From contig NC_063068.1 in the NCBI RefSeq assembly GCF_022605165.1, positions 620,001 to 684,000 of the forward strand: a stretch of DNA of 64,000 nucleotides, in the 5' to 3' direction. This document shows, one piece after another, positions 37,360 to 48,306 of this stretch. The translations under genes and the position numbers were made by a program. Positions within the stretch are counted from its first letter, which is position 1. Each line of letters starts with the position of its first letter. The notes beneath the pieces are model-generated. The model was not told where the DNA came from. It was given only the letters and a program-made list of their open reading frames with translations, and searched no databases. The stretch is from Purpureocillium takamizusanense. Its lineage: Eukaryota; Ascomycota; Sordariomycetes; Hypocreales; Ophiocordycipitaceae.

Positions 37360-38360
37360 GGCTGAGGAGGTGGTGGGAAGATGTCGTGCCAATGCTTGCA
37401 GATGTGGTGATGGTGGTGGTGGTGGTGGAGATTGATATGGAAGGCGAAGGGGGAAAGCATCGAGGAGCCGTTATTGCCTAATTCGGTAAAAAGAGAACTG
37501 CTGTTCGCACAGACAAAAGGGACCCCCCGCATATGCGTGGTCATACGACAGTAGCTGCACCAGCTGCACGGTACACGTATGGTGGAGGGCACTAAGCCAT
37601 TCTCAAAAAAAAAAAAAAAGAGCACAGGACGTGATACAAATCTCAAAAGCACGGGGCGTGATATATATCTCAGGCGTTTCTGGCTCGAAGTTGTAGGCCT
37701 CTTCCTGTCGACGAAGAAAGGCATTCGCAGAACGTGGTAATGCCCACACCTTGCTCAATCGAGTCAAAGAGCCGCAAAACGTTACGTGCATAGGTGAGAG
37801 AAGAAACAGTGCAAGACTCAGCCGCATTGACCCAATGGGTGGTTGTAGTCCGAGCTTGGTGTGGCCATGTTCGACTTCCTGAACGTGCTATATCGCAGGT
37901 TTTGATCTCTAACTGCCTTGAGACACAAATTTAATTCGAGTTCGTCTTGACCAAAGAAAATGGAAAGGAGTTGGCCCCTTTTGGCCCGACTCTGCGTTCA
38001 ACATACACTAGCTCAGAGTTCCCTCATACACGCCGGATCCCTCCGCTCGCGCATAGCAAGGCTTTGTTGTTACTGTCGTCTCTTGAGTCGCCTGAACTTG
38101 AGTCATGTGGAAGCTCGTTTTGTGGATGGCAGGATGAAGTTGTACACGGCCGAGGCACGTAAAACGATTAGAGTGGTTTCGGTTTCGAGCGTGTGGTGTT
38201 GACAGAAAATCGGTGCCGATCACTCAATTCCATTCAGCACAAGAACATTTTGAGACTTGAATAGGACCTATGTCACTACTTGGCACCCTTTCTCTTGCCA
38301 TGCACCCAGTGAGCCCGCAATCAAGGCAAGATCCGTTGAGGAGACCTGCTGTGTGTAACT
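37360..38360. other. Intergenic region, 5' flank of the UAG-containing gene
   Basis: About 1 kb. A GGT run (37408-37430) and a run of 15 A (37605-37619) are present. No supportable gene. GC content appears to drop from here to about 45.9 kb. Confidence 0.5.
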
Positions 38361-38822
38361 TTATGTATGGGAAACGACCCAGTATCGATGACCCGGACCG
38401 GGTGCCCATGTTTGGAGGTAAACATTCTCAATAGAGCAGTCGTAATCGTGGTACTGAGCTGATAGACGGGTGTTGTTCGCTAAACAGGAGGCGACGTGGG
38501 TCATGACCGATGCATGGTTTATTGTGCGATAATTGCAGCTTCGGCATAGAAACCCATTGTGAACCTCTAGCTTTTCGTGAACCGGGGACCCATCGTAACG
38601 GAGCGGCACCGTTTCTGGGTTTCGTAGCGGCAAGCGCTTCAAAAAGCGCACAGCATTGTCGGATACTTGGAGCGGAACGCCATGGTTATCTCGAAGGTGC
38701 TTGGAGATACGCGAGCGGTAGATGGAGAGCGCGTATTTGCAACCAGGTCGGCAACATATTACAACCTGCGTCTCTAGATCGATCCATAGTTGCAGACTGG
38801 CTAGGTCGTCGAGAGCTTCCAT
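38361..38822 (-). CDS. OrsD-like (DUF3505) zinc-finger protein, probably truncated
   Basis: Open frame of 153 aa. It carries two zinc-finger-like blocks: an N-terminal C-C-x3-C ... H-x4-H block (ICCRPGCKYAL ... SKHLRDNHG) and a second CxxC block (FLCRSCNYRT ... MTHVASC). This arrangement matches the N-terminal part of the DUF3505/OrsD family (helicase-associated proteins and the orsellinic-acid cluster protein D). The frame ends soon after the RYWVV motif that in longer relatives is followed by several hundred residues; I find no continuation downstream on the minus strand. It is therefore probably a relic or a truncated copy, though a missed intron is possible. Such genes are often linked to accessory or subtelomeric DNA, which fits the gene-poor surroundings. 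The start ATG (38822) has a G at +4. Confidence 0.45.
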   Translation of the reverse strand: MEALDDLASLQLWIDLETQVVICCRPGCKYALSIYRSRISKHLRDNHGVPLQVSDNAVRFLKRLPLRNPETVPLRYDGSPVHEKLEVHNGFLCRSCNYRTINHASVMTHVASCLANNTRLSAQYHDYDCSIENVYLQTWAPGPGHRYWVVSHT

Positions 38823-41800
38823 GCTTGACCTATAGCGTAAAATGGCTTGGTGAGCGGCGGTCGCGAGCTAGTTAGGCTTGCTAATCGAACGGAAGCGCCA
38901 CGAACTGGGTTCGTCTAAACGTACCGGTGTTGGCTATAGTAAGCGCGCTACGCCCCTCGGTCGTGCCAGGTTCGATTCCATGGATCGTAGCACTACCAGC
39001 GAAGGGTCGGCGGGTATTGATGGCATTAGTCAAGGTGAATTACCCTTGTAATGGCGAATGTCGTTACAGTCGGCGGTGTCGGGTGGCCAACGCTACCAAG
39101 CCTTGTATGTGGATTTCGTCTGGTGGAAGCGCGAGGTGGCTTGACGGTGGAAGACGGGGCAGGAGCTCCGAAGAGATATCATGTGTAGCACTGTCTGACG
39201 TACTTTCATGTTTTCTTTGCGAGAACCCCTTCTCCGAAGGCGACCATTGGGGGCCTAAGACCCTCTCGGAGGCGTGATTGATTGAACCTCATGGGCACCC
39301 TTAACACCGTGCAGGACCAGTCAATGCTGTAAGAAGCAGGTGTCTGCTGCCCTCGCCCAGAAACCAAGCCCCAAACCCCTGTCACGTACCCAGTTCACCT
39401 TCACCGGTGCAGAGGGGCTATGACACGTAGCTTCGAATCGTTCAGCTGGACTGGTGCCAGCCGCCATGGTCTCACAACGGCACGGCTCGCCATGCCCTCG
39501 GCCTGGACCCGGTAGTATTGCTGCCCCCTGAGGAATGCAGGCTGCTCATTTATACGAATACTGTGCAGAGCCAAGTAAATTTACAGTCTCACTCTCACCA
39601 TGGTACCGGTTATGGCTTTCGAACTCCAGCCCTACCTTTCCCACCAGGCCCCCACCCCTACATTCACCCTACTTTCTGTGTCAAGTGCACCCGGGCCGTT
39701 TCAAAGCGATGTGCATTTGTCGGTATGTCATGAAATATTTTCCTCGCGGCCACAAGTGGCTTGACATGCTTTGACGATCTTCAGGGTCTGACACGACTCT
39801 CATCAAGTAGTGCGTAATGCACGATGCCCTGCATGTACCGCTTTGGTAGCATCACGATGCGGGATATCAGTCTGGAACCGGCAGAGCGTCAGAGCTGTGC
39901 TGTGGCACATACATAGTGCTACCGCTCCCGCTTCATTGAGGGTTTTTGTTCCGTGGCACGGATGTGAGTCCTGCGGGCGCCAACGACATCCAAGATCAAG
40001 ATGGAAAGATAGCGTGCCATGAGCCACCCACTGTTCCCAGCTCGCCTATGGCCAAGTGGATGTTGGCGGCTCCACGATACTAGGGTTGGGTGGAACAAAG
40101 TTCGTGCCTGATCTGGCTTGTACAGTTCAGGGGCCAGGAGTGAGGGCTCACAAACTGGTACAGCCACTCACAAGGTTCAAGACGGCTGAAAAGGCGATAA
40201 CGCGTGGAACTCGCCGAGACTAGGCGGTACTCAGATTATGTTTTTGAAGGCATTGGAAGGTCATTGGTCTCAACTTCTCCTAAGACAAATTTGCTTTGTT
40301 AAATATGTATCTCGAACTTCTGGGTCAGTGTATGGTCTACCTCAAACCATTGACCGGTTCCGGCGATACGTATAAATCAATCAGGGATTGGGTGAGGCGC
40401 CTAGCCTACCTCCGAAATGATATGAATAAGCTTCTACATAATTTGAAAAATGGGAAAGATCGTTTGAGCTAGTCATCTTGCCTTCTTTTATGGACGATAC
40501 GATCGGTCGGTATGTTTTGAAAGCTGTAGATCGGTCCTCTGGTCGAATTAGTCGCGCCTCTCCGACACACGTAATCCCGTCATTCCACTGTCTGGTGTCG
40601 GAATATGAGCATGTTTAGCTGTTTGGGACAAGACCAGCGTGGGGTTGCCTTGAGACACGAGTCTCACTCATGCCCATCCTTGGACACGTACTGCTTACCG
40701 ACGCTGCAATTTTCGGCGTAAACAAATCCATGCGGCCTCGACCTGATCGCGACTGCACTAGACCCGAACCCTCAGCCTTGGTAATTCACACTATTTGAAG
40801 ACTATCAACAAGGTGCGTTGTGGCTGCTACTAGCTGAGGACTTGAGAGTTCCCAACTCTTTCTTCCAAGGCATGATCATGGCAAAGCTAATGCTGTTACC
40901 GCAACCCTGCGTGAAGTGGTGTAGGCACGCTTCAACTAGAGTAACAGCCTGCTGACCCCAGAACTGCAATGTGAACAGAAAATGCAAGGTAGTTACGTGA
41001 TAATGTCATTTACCTCTGTATAATGAGACGTTTAGAAGGTAGTGTCAGCCACAATTTCGTATCGACTCTGTTTTCTAAGAGTACGTAATACTATTTGACT
41101 GCCTGATGTCTGGACAGCCTCTGTGCAGAGGCTGGCACTTGCCAAAGCACCTTCGATCCTGACAAGCGTGTGGAAGTGAGATATCAGCGGCAAAAACATC
41201 AGCGACTGGATCAAATGCCACAGAACTTGAGTGAAGATGACCCCGCACGATAAACATGTGACCTTACTGTTTGTGAATGAGCGATTGATGCAGAGGAGCT
41301 CACTAAGGTACGCCTCTTGCTAGATCTTACAACCTCAGTTGTGCCCAATCAGCTAGCTGCAGAGACTAAAGCAGAGCTATGGCACTACTTACATACGATT
41401 AGTTCGTTGATAGTTCCCATACGGCTATTCTTCCCTTTCTACCACCTGACAACGGGAAAAGTGAGCAAGTGTTTTGACACCTGTCCATTTATCCCGTACC
41501 CCTGTTCCGTGTTGATTCCAGCTTTCTTGAGTCCCCGTCTCTGAAGGGCACGGCCGACACCCGCTGAGGAGTCACTTCGGGAACGGAGTCACTTGACAAG
41601 TTCAGTGAAGACACTGCATTCCCACCTACCATACGGCACTCCTCATCGAGTAAAATTTGCATTGCAATGCATCATGGCCAAGCACTGCTTCTCCCGACCA
41701 TCGTTGCGTCCGTGTCCAACGTCGCTTTTGCCTATATAACGGCAGGCATGAGGTTGGTTCATCCTTTCGGAGTCATATCGTCGCTCAGAACTTACTTCCC

Positions 41801-42267
41801 GTGAAGTCTGCGGAGAGTCGTCTGCTACGCAAGGAGCTATCGGTCCGGGATTGCCGAAAGCACGCCGGGCTCAAGAAGCACTAAGTTCATTGTTTGCGTT
41901 GCTTCATATGTGATTTGTAAGGTCCTGTTATCTTGGCTCGATCTCCAAGACTCCAGGTCAAAAGAGCAATCGCATGCAGCCTACATGTAAATGCATACAT
42001 GTAGGCGCGTGCATACGCGCTATATTAGATTTGGAAATAGCATTGCGTTTCAACGGACTAAGAGATTCTCGGCTGCCATAGAATGACCGAGAATGACATG
42101 CTCTTGGCTTCACATGCTGCGGCGTTGCACCTCCTCTCGCACTAACATAACTCCACGTGAACTTACTTAATGTCACTGAAACCGCCAAAGTCGATCAAGT
42201 GTCGTGCTGAACCAAGTGGTTTAACGGTGCAATCTGTTAGCTTTTCTGCTTGTCAAAATTAGCAAAC
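38823..42267. other. Gene-poor island, left half
   Basis: About 3.4 kb with only short, overlapping open frames (all under 120 aa) and no family motif that I recognise. Composition is lower in GC than the rest of the window. It could hold decayed transposon or gene remnants, but I could not identify any terminal repeats or transposase motifs. Confidence 0.5.
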
Positions 42268-44403
42268 ATGAGAACTTCACTTTTTCTTTCAATTGTCCTT
42301 GCCGGACTAGGAGCAGCAACCCCAACCGTCTTTCCACAGCTGCCGTCGAATGTGCGTTTTTGATCATAGGCGTTTCAAAACAAAGTGAGACCGTGGAATA
42401 CTGACAGCGCGCTGGTGTATCTGATGAGTGTAGTGTGTAAGTGTATAGTCTTTACCTTTCCCTAGGTCCATGCTAACATATCTCGGCTATAAAGAAAGTA
42501 GGTCTCGCACTCGCCTGGAAACGTTTTCATGACTAAGGCTGGCGTGAACGTACTCACGAATTAAGTGTGTACGTTTGTTCCTGTCACTAGCAAGGCTACT
42601 AATGCCATATGGGATGCTGATGCCTCCGGCGTCAAGTATGTAAGTTTGTGCTCTCTCAATAAACTGGCTTTATATCTCTGGAAGTGTACTGATTGGGTTC
42701 ACGAAAACAGGCCGTAAGTACCCAGTTCTTGGGAACGCGGTCGCTGACGAGGAGATGTATATTTATTGACCTGCTGATTGATTTCAGTGTGTAAGTTTGA
42801 ATATAGTTCAAAACGAATTTGAGAAAACAAAGACCTCTGGCGGCACGCAATATAATTATCATTGGCTTTATATCGTAAGTTCTCTAAACTCTAGCAATTA
42901 TATTTTATAACTGCTATAAATATTAGAAGAATACTTAATAATACTATTTATACTAGAATCTAGCCTTAAGGCCCCATAGTTATAAAACTATAGGTTATAT
43001 ATAACTATACTAACTTGCTTATTAATTATAGGGTGTAAGTAATTATTATATTTATATAAAAATAGCTCTATATTGTTAAATTACTAACGTCTTATATAAT
43101 TTAGGGCTCAGAGGTAATAATCCTAAAACTAATAGATATATCATAAATAACTATAGCTTCTATAGCCAGTAAGTTATTAGTCCTTTATTAACTAAATTAC
43201 TAACTATTAATTATATTCTTATAATAATATTAGCTTTGCGTAAGTTTTTATTATTATTTTAAAGGGTTTACTCTTAATTTATAGCTAATATATATTTTAC
43301 TATTAGGCGGTATAATTACTCTTATTCTTTTTATAATAGTATTTTCTTATATAACTAACTATAATAAATTTAGTGTGTAAGTATATAACTTATTATCTTT
43401 TATTATAAATAAATAGCTAAAAAGGATAAAATTTTAGGCAGTAAGTATTATTAAGAAATATTAGGATTCTTTTACTTATAAATAATAATAGGACGTAAGT
43501 TATTAGTCTGGCTTTTCTTTAATTACTTCCGATTGACTAATTTATATATAGCAAGTATGTTTTAAAACCTAAATTTAAGTTATAAACTATTAACTTAATA
43601 TAATTAAAAGCTCGTAAGTTTATATTTTAATATACTATTATATATTACTAATATTATATTTCTAGTACGTAAGTTTTCTTACTATAAAATATAGTATTAT
43701 ATATTAAACTACTAGTAGGCGGGTGGTCCTATTACAGGTCAATTTTATCTCTTAATGTAATTCTTAATATTACTGCTAACTTATATATAGGTAGATAGTT
43801 ATCTATTAGACGCTTTTCATATAAGCTTTTTAGCTAATTATTAAATAGTAAGTATATCTATCCCTCGCGTTTAATAAAACTTTATTAATAGATATATATT
43901 ATTAGAGATCTAGACTTATTCTTAGTTCTTGAGTTTAAAGGAGTAAGATTATATTCACTAACTTATTATTACATAAATCATTATTATCTTACTAAATGTT
44001 TTATTATATATAGATAGTATGCGCCCTCCCCCTACTAATTTATAGCTATATTAAAGACTATTTCTTAGAAAGTAAGTAAATATATTACTATATATTAAAA
44101 AGTATTCTAATAATATAAATAGTTCGTAAGTTTCCTATCCTAATAGAGAAATAGATATTTACCTATATTTAAAATATTAGATTGTAAGTAATATCTGTCT
44201 TTATATATGACACTAATTGTTAATACTTTTGGCAATCTTAGTGGGTAAGTTCTCTCTCTCTTATTATAGAACCCCTATACCTGCTGCTAATACTAGCGAA
44301 ACTCAACCGTCAGTGTGTAAGTATAATCTCTGCCGCAAACAGTTTTCAGTTCTTATACGCTCTAACAATGCGTTAGGACCCCGCTAAGGGAGGTTCGGGC
44401 TGA
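42268..44403 (+). CDS. Small secreted Cys-rich protein gene built from single-codon micro-exons
   Basis: Unrecognised gene with an extraordinary structure. Exon 1 (42268-42351, 28 codons) encodes a signal peptide, MRTSLFLSIVLAGLGAA. Then come phase-0 exons of exactly 3 nt, each AG|NNN|GT, starting at 42434 TGT, 42495 AAA, 42566 TGT, 42637 TAT, 42711 GCC, 42788 TGT; a 14-codon exon at 42833-42874; then 43032 GGT, 43105 (9 nt), 43166 CCA, 43234 (6 nt, CTTTGC), 43307 GCG, 43374 TGT, 43438 GCA, 43492 GAC, 43552 CAA, 43611 CTC, 43666 TAC; an unresolved gap 43669-44013; then 44014 ATA, 44069 AAA, 44123 TTC, 44181 ATT, 44242 TGG, 44314 TGT; and a last exon 44377-44403 ending DPAKGGSG and TGA. Most introns are 51-82 nt, AT-rich, many with CTAAC/CTAAT branch sites; the one after 42874 is 157 nt and that before 42833 only 42 nt. 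The product is about 80 aa with six Cys, like a secreted effector-type peptide. All splicing is inferred from sequence. Confidence 0.6.
42880..44270. other. AT-rich island made of micro-exon gene introns
   Basis: Composition drops sharply to very high AT (TATATA, TTATTA, AATAAT). It coincides with the intron-dense part of the micro-exon gene; the AT-richness stops where the last exon begins. Despite the low complexity, intact acceptor-NNN-donor units recur every 50-75 bases, which argues against simple decay or RIP of a transposon. Confidence 0.7.
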
Positions 44404-45947
44404 TTCCTGCACGGTAGCTCTAGTCGTTGCATGGAGTTCTCCATTGGAGTTTAAGCTCGGCCGACTAGTAGCGGGCTCTGACTATACTGCCTAGGACCTC
44501 AACTGGGCGAGGTCGCAGTATGAGGAATTGGGATAGCTAGGCGAGGCCTAATACACAGTCACTACATCAAAGCAATTGCGCATCGTGATCGTGAGCTAAG
44601 ACGTATATGCACAGCAGCTTGAAACTCCAGGTGTGATAACGTCACAGAGAGCCCTTCTGGTAATCTGGAAATCGAGACGAACACGGGAGACGGCGGTACG
44701 CGTTCACACCCTTCGCCATCGTCGGTGACACTCGAGGGAGCATATCCCTCCTCCTTGCAAGAGAAGCATGTAAGCCCCCTTCTCGCTTTCTCTCAGGGAT
44801 GCGTGCAGCGCCGACGGCAGGGTGCGGCTCTCTAATGGATGAAGGTGCAGAAGGCGGCGAGAAGAGGCTGGCCTAGTAGTGTTCTGTCACAGGTGATTCA
44901 CAAAGGGCCCAGTATATAGTGCAGAACGATATATAGTGCAGAACGATATATAGTGCAGAACGATATATAGTGCAGAACGATATATAGTGCAGAACGATAT
45001 ATAGTGCAGAACGATATATAGTGCAGAACGATATATAGTGCAGAACGATATATAGTGCAGAACGATATATAGTGCAGAACGATATATAGGGCAGAAAGGT
45101 ACATAGGGGGAGAAAAGAGACGTACAAGCGTAACGGGGAGCGTTCCCAGCCATGCATAGGTACTACACGTTACATTAGCCCAGGGGAGAGGGAAGGGAAG
45201 AAGAAAAGGGGCGACTGAGCCCTTTGAGGCTTTGTTGGAGCTGCATCGATAGGCAGAACGTCTGAATTCATATCATGCACGTCAGCGCTGTCACTCCTAG
45301 ACATGACTGCACGCACGGCCTTGAGCGGACAAAACAAAGCGAGTCCCCTTCCGAGAGACAGGTTAAAGTTTGCACAGTCACGACCGAGCGATATCGTAGA
45401 TACCTCCTCCTTGGGCTTCTTAGCGACATGGCAATTATCTGGCTAGAGAAAGTCGTTGCTCGACACTTCGTTTCAAAAGAAAGTCCCTGAGGTTTGGCAC
45501 TTTCGAGTTCTAACCCATTCTCCGCCATGTATCCAAGTGACAGCTAATCATATGCCAGATATTAGGAGTTAGTGGATCCGGCAGGTAGCTAGTGGTTAGG
45601 GTTCTGGGCTGGGATTAGGGGTTAATGTAGTATATGTCGTTTTTACGTTCGTGTTAATATAGGCAATTGCGATGCCATAGGTATAAGAGGCGGGGAGTAA
45701 TAGAGTGTGACAGATATAGCTATCTAGTAATATTTTTGAACCCAAGTATTGAAACATGGGGGTCAAGGAACAGGTCTCTATTTTAAACGCCTAAAATAAA
45801 CGGGCAGATGGATAAAGTCGTTGAGGTATTGAGGTAGCACCATGCTACTAGGTATGTATACCGCTGAGATCATACTAATGCTATTGCGCCGTACGCCATA
45901 CACAACCCATGCAAATTCCCCGTAGCCGCTGTGACTGCACATGGCCC
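44404..45947. other. Intergenic region with minisatellite
   Basis: About 1.5 kb. It contains the 17-bp minisatellite at 44912-45098 and a short open frame at 45275-45490 with no recognisable features. Two degenerate TTAGGG-like units near 45593-45626 are too few to call telomeric. It is the 3' flank of ENP1. Confidence 0.5.
44912..45098. repeat. 17-bp minisatellite, about 11 copies
   Basis: Tandem unit ATATATAGTGCAGAACG. Ten copies are identical or nearly so, ending every 17 bases from 44928 to 45081, and are followed by one or two degenerate copies. The unit is not a multiple of three, so the long repetitive minus-strand peptides across it (SFCTIYRSALYIVLHY type) are artefacts that cycle through all frames. 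Confidence 0.95.
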
Positions 45948-47457
45948 TTAGTCGATGGCCATGGTGTCGTCTCCGTCCAGCACCGCCTCCTGCTCCAGGG
46001 GCACGCCGCGACCCCTGCCGGCCAGCAGCTCCCTCCGCACCTCGGGCCCGATGGCCGAGTGGCCGTGGCTCAGGAGAAGGTCCAGCAGCGACTCGCGTTG
46101 GTCCTCGGTGATGTCGCCCTTGTACCTTTGCGCAAAAGCCAGCAGGCTCTGGTGCCAGATGACGGGCAGCTTCGTCTTGACGTCGCCCTCTGCGACGCCC
46201 ATCATGGCGTCTCCCTGCTGCACGTTGGCGGGGTCGACGCTGCGAAAGCGCAAGAAGTGAAACACCAGCGCGTCGATGACTTGGTAGGGTAGGGCGTACT
46301 TCTTCTCGAGCAGTGTTTTGATGAAGATGTTGGTCGCGCCGCCACCCTCGCTGCCCGCCGACGCCTCCTGCGCGGCAATGTCGCACAGGCCCTTGAGTGC
46401 AGCCGCCGAATGCAGGACGGGGATCGATATCCTCGCCAAGACGGCCGAGATGATGTGCGCCTCCCGCAGGGTGCAGGTACCGCTGCCAACGAGCGGGAAG
46501 AGGAAGCCCTTGAAAAAAGCAGCTGGCTTGTAAAGAGCCTTCTTGAGTGAGTTGAAAAGATGGACGTTGAGCTTTTTCGTCTCGTAGATGTCCTCACGGA
46601 CCCGCTCTAGAATCACCATCTCGAGGAATCGCTGGATGACTATGGGCTTGTGGGAGACGAATATCCTCGTCGCTTGGTAGCAGGCATTGGTCGTCCAGCT
46701 CTCGGGCTTTGTGATTTCCAGAATCTCCTCCCAGTGAGGAATGGTGGGGAGGATCTTGAAGGGTTTGGGGAGCGGCCCGGACTTGTAGCGCGACAAGATC
46801 TGCCCGATTCTGGAGGGGGTTAGCAAACAGGGGGTCGCATAGAGTGTGGGGATGGACTGACTTGGTGTAAGCCTCGACCACCTTGGGAGGCAGCTCGTAG
46901 TCATCAACAGGCAGTCCGGCTTCCTTTCTGGCCTCTGCAGCCTCGTGGGCGGCAATCTTCTCGAGAATCAGGTCCGCCAGGTTCCGGCTCTCGCCCTCGG
47001 CGGGCTCGTCACCCGACGGCTTCTGATCCCATCCATGCTTGAGCAGGTCATCCTCCTCGTCGGGCATAAACTTCTTGTACGTCTCCAGGTCATCTGGATC
47101 GACCTCAATCTCCTCGACCACTTCGTCCTCGTCGCCCCACGCTTCGTCCTCGTCGTACGCCTTGCCCTCGTCGGCAACGTCGTCGAAGCGCGAGTCGAAG
47201 CCAAAGCTGTCCACCGTGGGCGGGGGCATGGCGGCCGCCTTTTCGGCATTTTCCTCGTCTGCGAGCTCGCGGCCTATCCGCAAGATATTCTTGGAGGCCT
47301 TGGAGTCCACGAAGCCCTCATCGCCGCCGTTGTCGGCCTTGGCCCTCTTCTTGCTCGGCTTGTTGCGCAGGACGCCGGTGGCGACGATGTCGTCCTCGAG
47401 GGGGTTGTGGCGCCTGGCCTGCTGGCGGCCGGCCATTGGAGTCGTAGCCTTGGGCAT
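45948..47457 (-). CDS. ENP1: Bystin / Enp1, 40S ribosome biogenesis factor
   Basis: Essential nuclear protein of the pre-40S particle, needed for 18S rRNA processing and export of 40S precursors. Model: complement(join(45948..46809, 46862..47457)), with a 52-nt intron (GTCAGT donor, CTCCAG acceptor), 485 aa; yeast Enp1 is 483 aa. The N-terminus is charged. It has a basic patch (KPSKKRAKAD), then long acidic stretches (EDEAWGDEDEVVEEIEVDPDDLE) typical of bystins. The conserved bystin domain covers about 185-460: the exon junction encodes AYTKIGQILSRYKSGPLPKPFK, followed by LPxIPxWEEIL, ATRIFVSH and RFLEMVILERVREDI, with ALPYQVIDALVFHFLRF further on. The start MPKATT matches the family. It is divergent from HGH1 with 849 bp between start codons, and nothing is unusual in the reading frame. 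Confidence 0.95.
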
Positions 47458-48306
47458 ACTGTGTCGGCGTCGGTCTTGCGGATTGAAGCGATCCGTCAAG
47501 AGCTCAATCAAGCAGCTGGTGGGTGGGCGGTTTGGACGGATGGAGTTGCGCGCGGTGGTGGCAGGCGGGCGGGCGGGCGGTGGACGCAAAATCAAAAATT
47601 TGTGCCTTGTCGATCTGCCACCCCTCCGTCCAACCGAAGATGGCTTAGCGCGACGAGCCGGACTGCTCACAAACGCTCACCGCCCTCTAGGGGACCTCTT
47701 TGGGCAAGTTACGGGCAGACAGGTTGAGGAACCGTACGAATATTCGAGACGAAAGGGTGGCGGGCATATCCTGCTGCTAGATAGATCGGTGTCGTATAAT
47801 TTCATCCTGAAGGTTTCACTTGTTGAAATGGTTCGGGCCGCTTGGGCATCTACAACTCACCCTGGCGACCCCCCGCCAGACATCGTGGCTGCGATGCAAA
47901 TGATTGAAACGACTAAGTCAGTCTGATGACTTGACGTCAGTAGGCGTGTCGAGAAGTTAAAACTGCGTCCCTCATAATGAATGGGATGAATGGATTGGCA
48001 CATTCGCAGTGACAAAATATGTCATCGTCGACACCACAGCCGTGCTTCCAGAACATTCAAGGAACTCATCCACAGCGAAGAATGGGGACCCCTGTGGGCC
48101 CTCTGTAAAAAACCACCCCTGCCGATGACGCTGGCCTGGGCCTTCTATTCCGCCGGGTAGGCTCTGAGGCGGGCGACCACCCCCACTACCAAAAATGCCC
48201 CTCCATCAACTCACCTCAGTTTCATTCATCTGAACCATAGGTATCAGTGACCGGTCTTAATCCGCTGCGTCGCGATCTCGCACCCGACCTCACCACACCC
48301 GCCGCA
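47458..48306. promoter_or_regulatory. Shared divergent promoter region, ENP1 / HGH1
   Basis: An 849-bp gene-free interval between the start codons of two growth-related genes transcribed in opposite directions. I see no TATA box or clear binding site that I can name. The assignment rests on position only. Confidence 0.5.

Noticed and set aside
38960..38990. tRNA-like T-arm GGTTCGATTCC
   Set aside because: The flanking bases do not pair as a T-stem beyond two positions, and no matching acceptor or anticodon arm is visible.
42408..42436. 29-nt second exon in the micro-exon gene (acceptor at 42406-42407)
   Set aside because: Leaves phase 2 and would put the following one-codon exons out of frame with the last exon; the alternative acceptor at 42432-42433 gives a one-codon TGT exon with a CTGAT branch site at the right distance.
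43719..43737. 19-nt exon in the micro-exon gene
   Set aside because: It has plausible AG and GT borders but breaks phase, and no downstream exon combination I tried restores it.
44873..45157. Repetitive minus-strand peptides over the 17-bp repeat
   Set aside because: A 17-bp unit cycles through all three frames, so open frames here are forced by the repeat and do not show coding.
45593..45626. Telomere-like TTAGGG units
   Set aside because: Only two degenerate units; not enough for an interstitial telomere.
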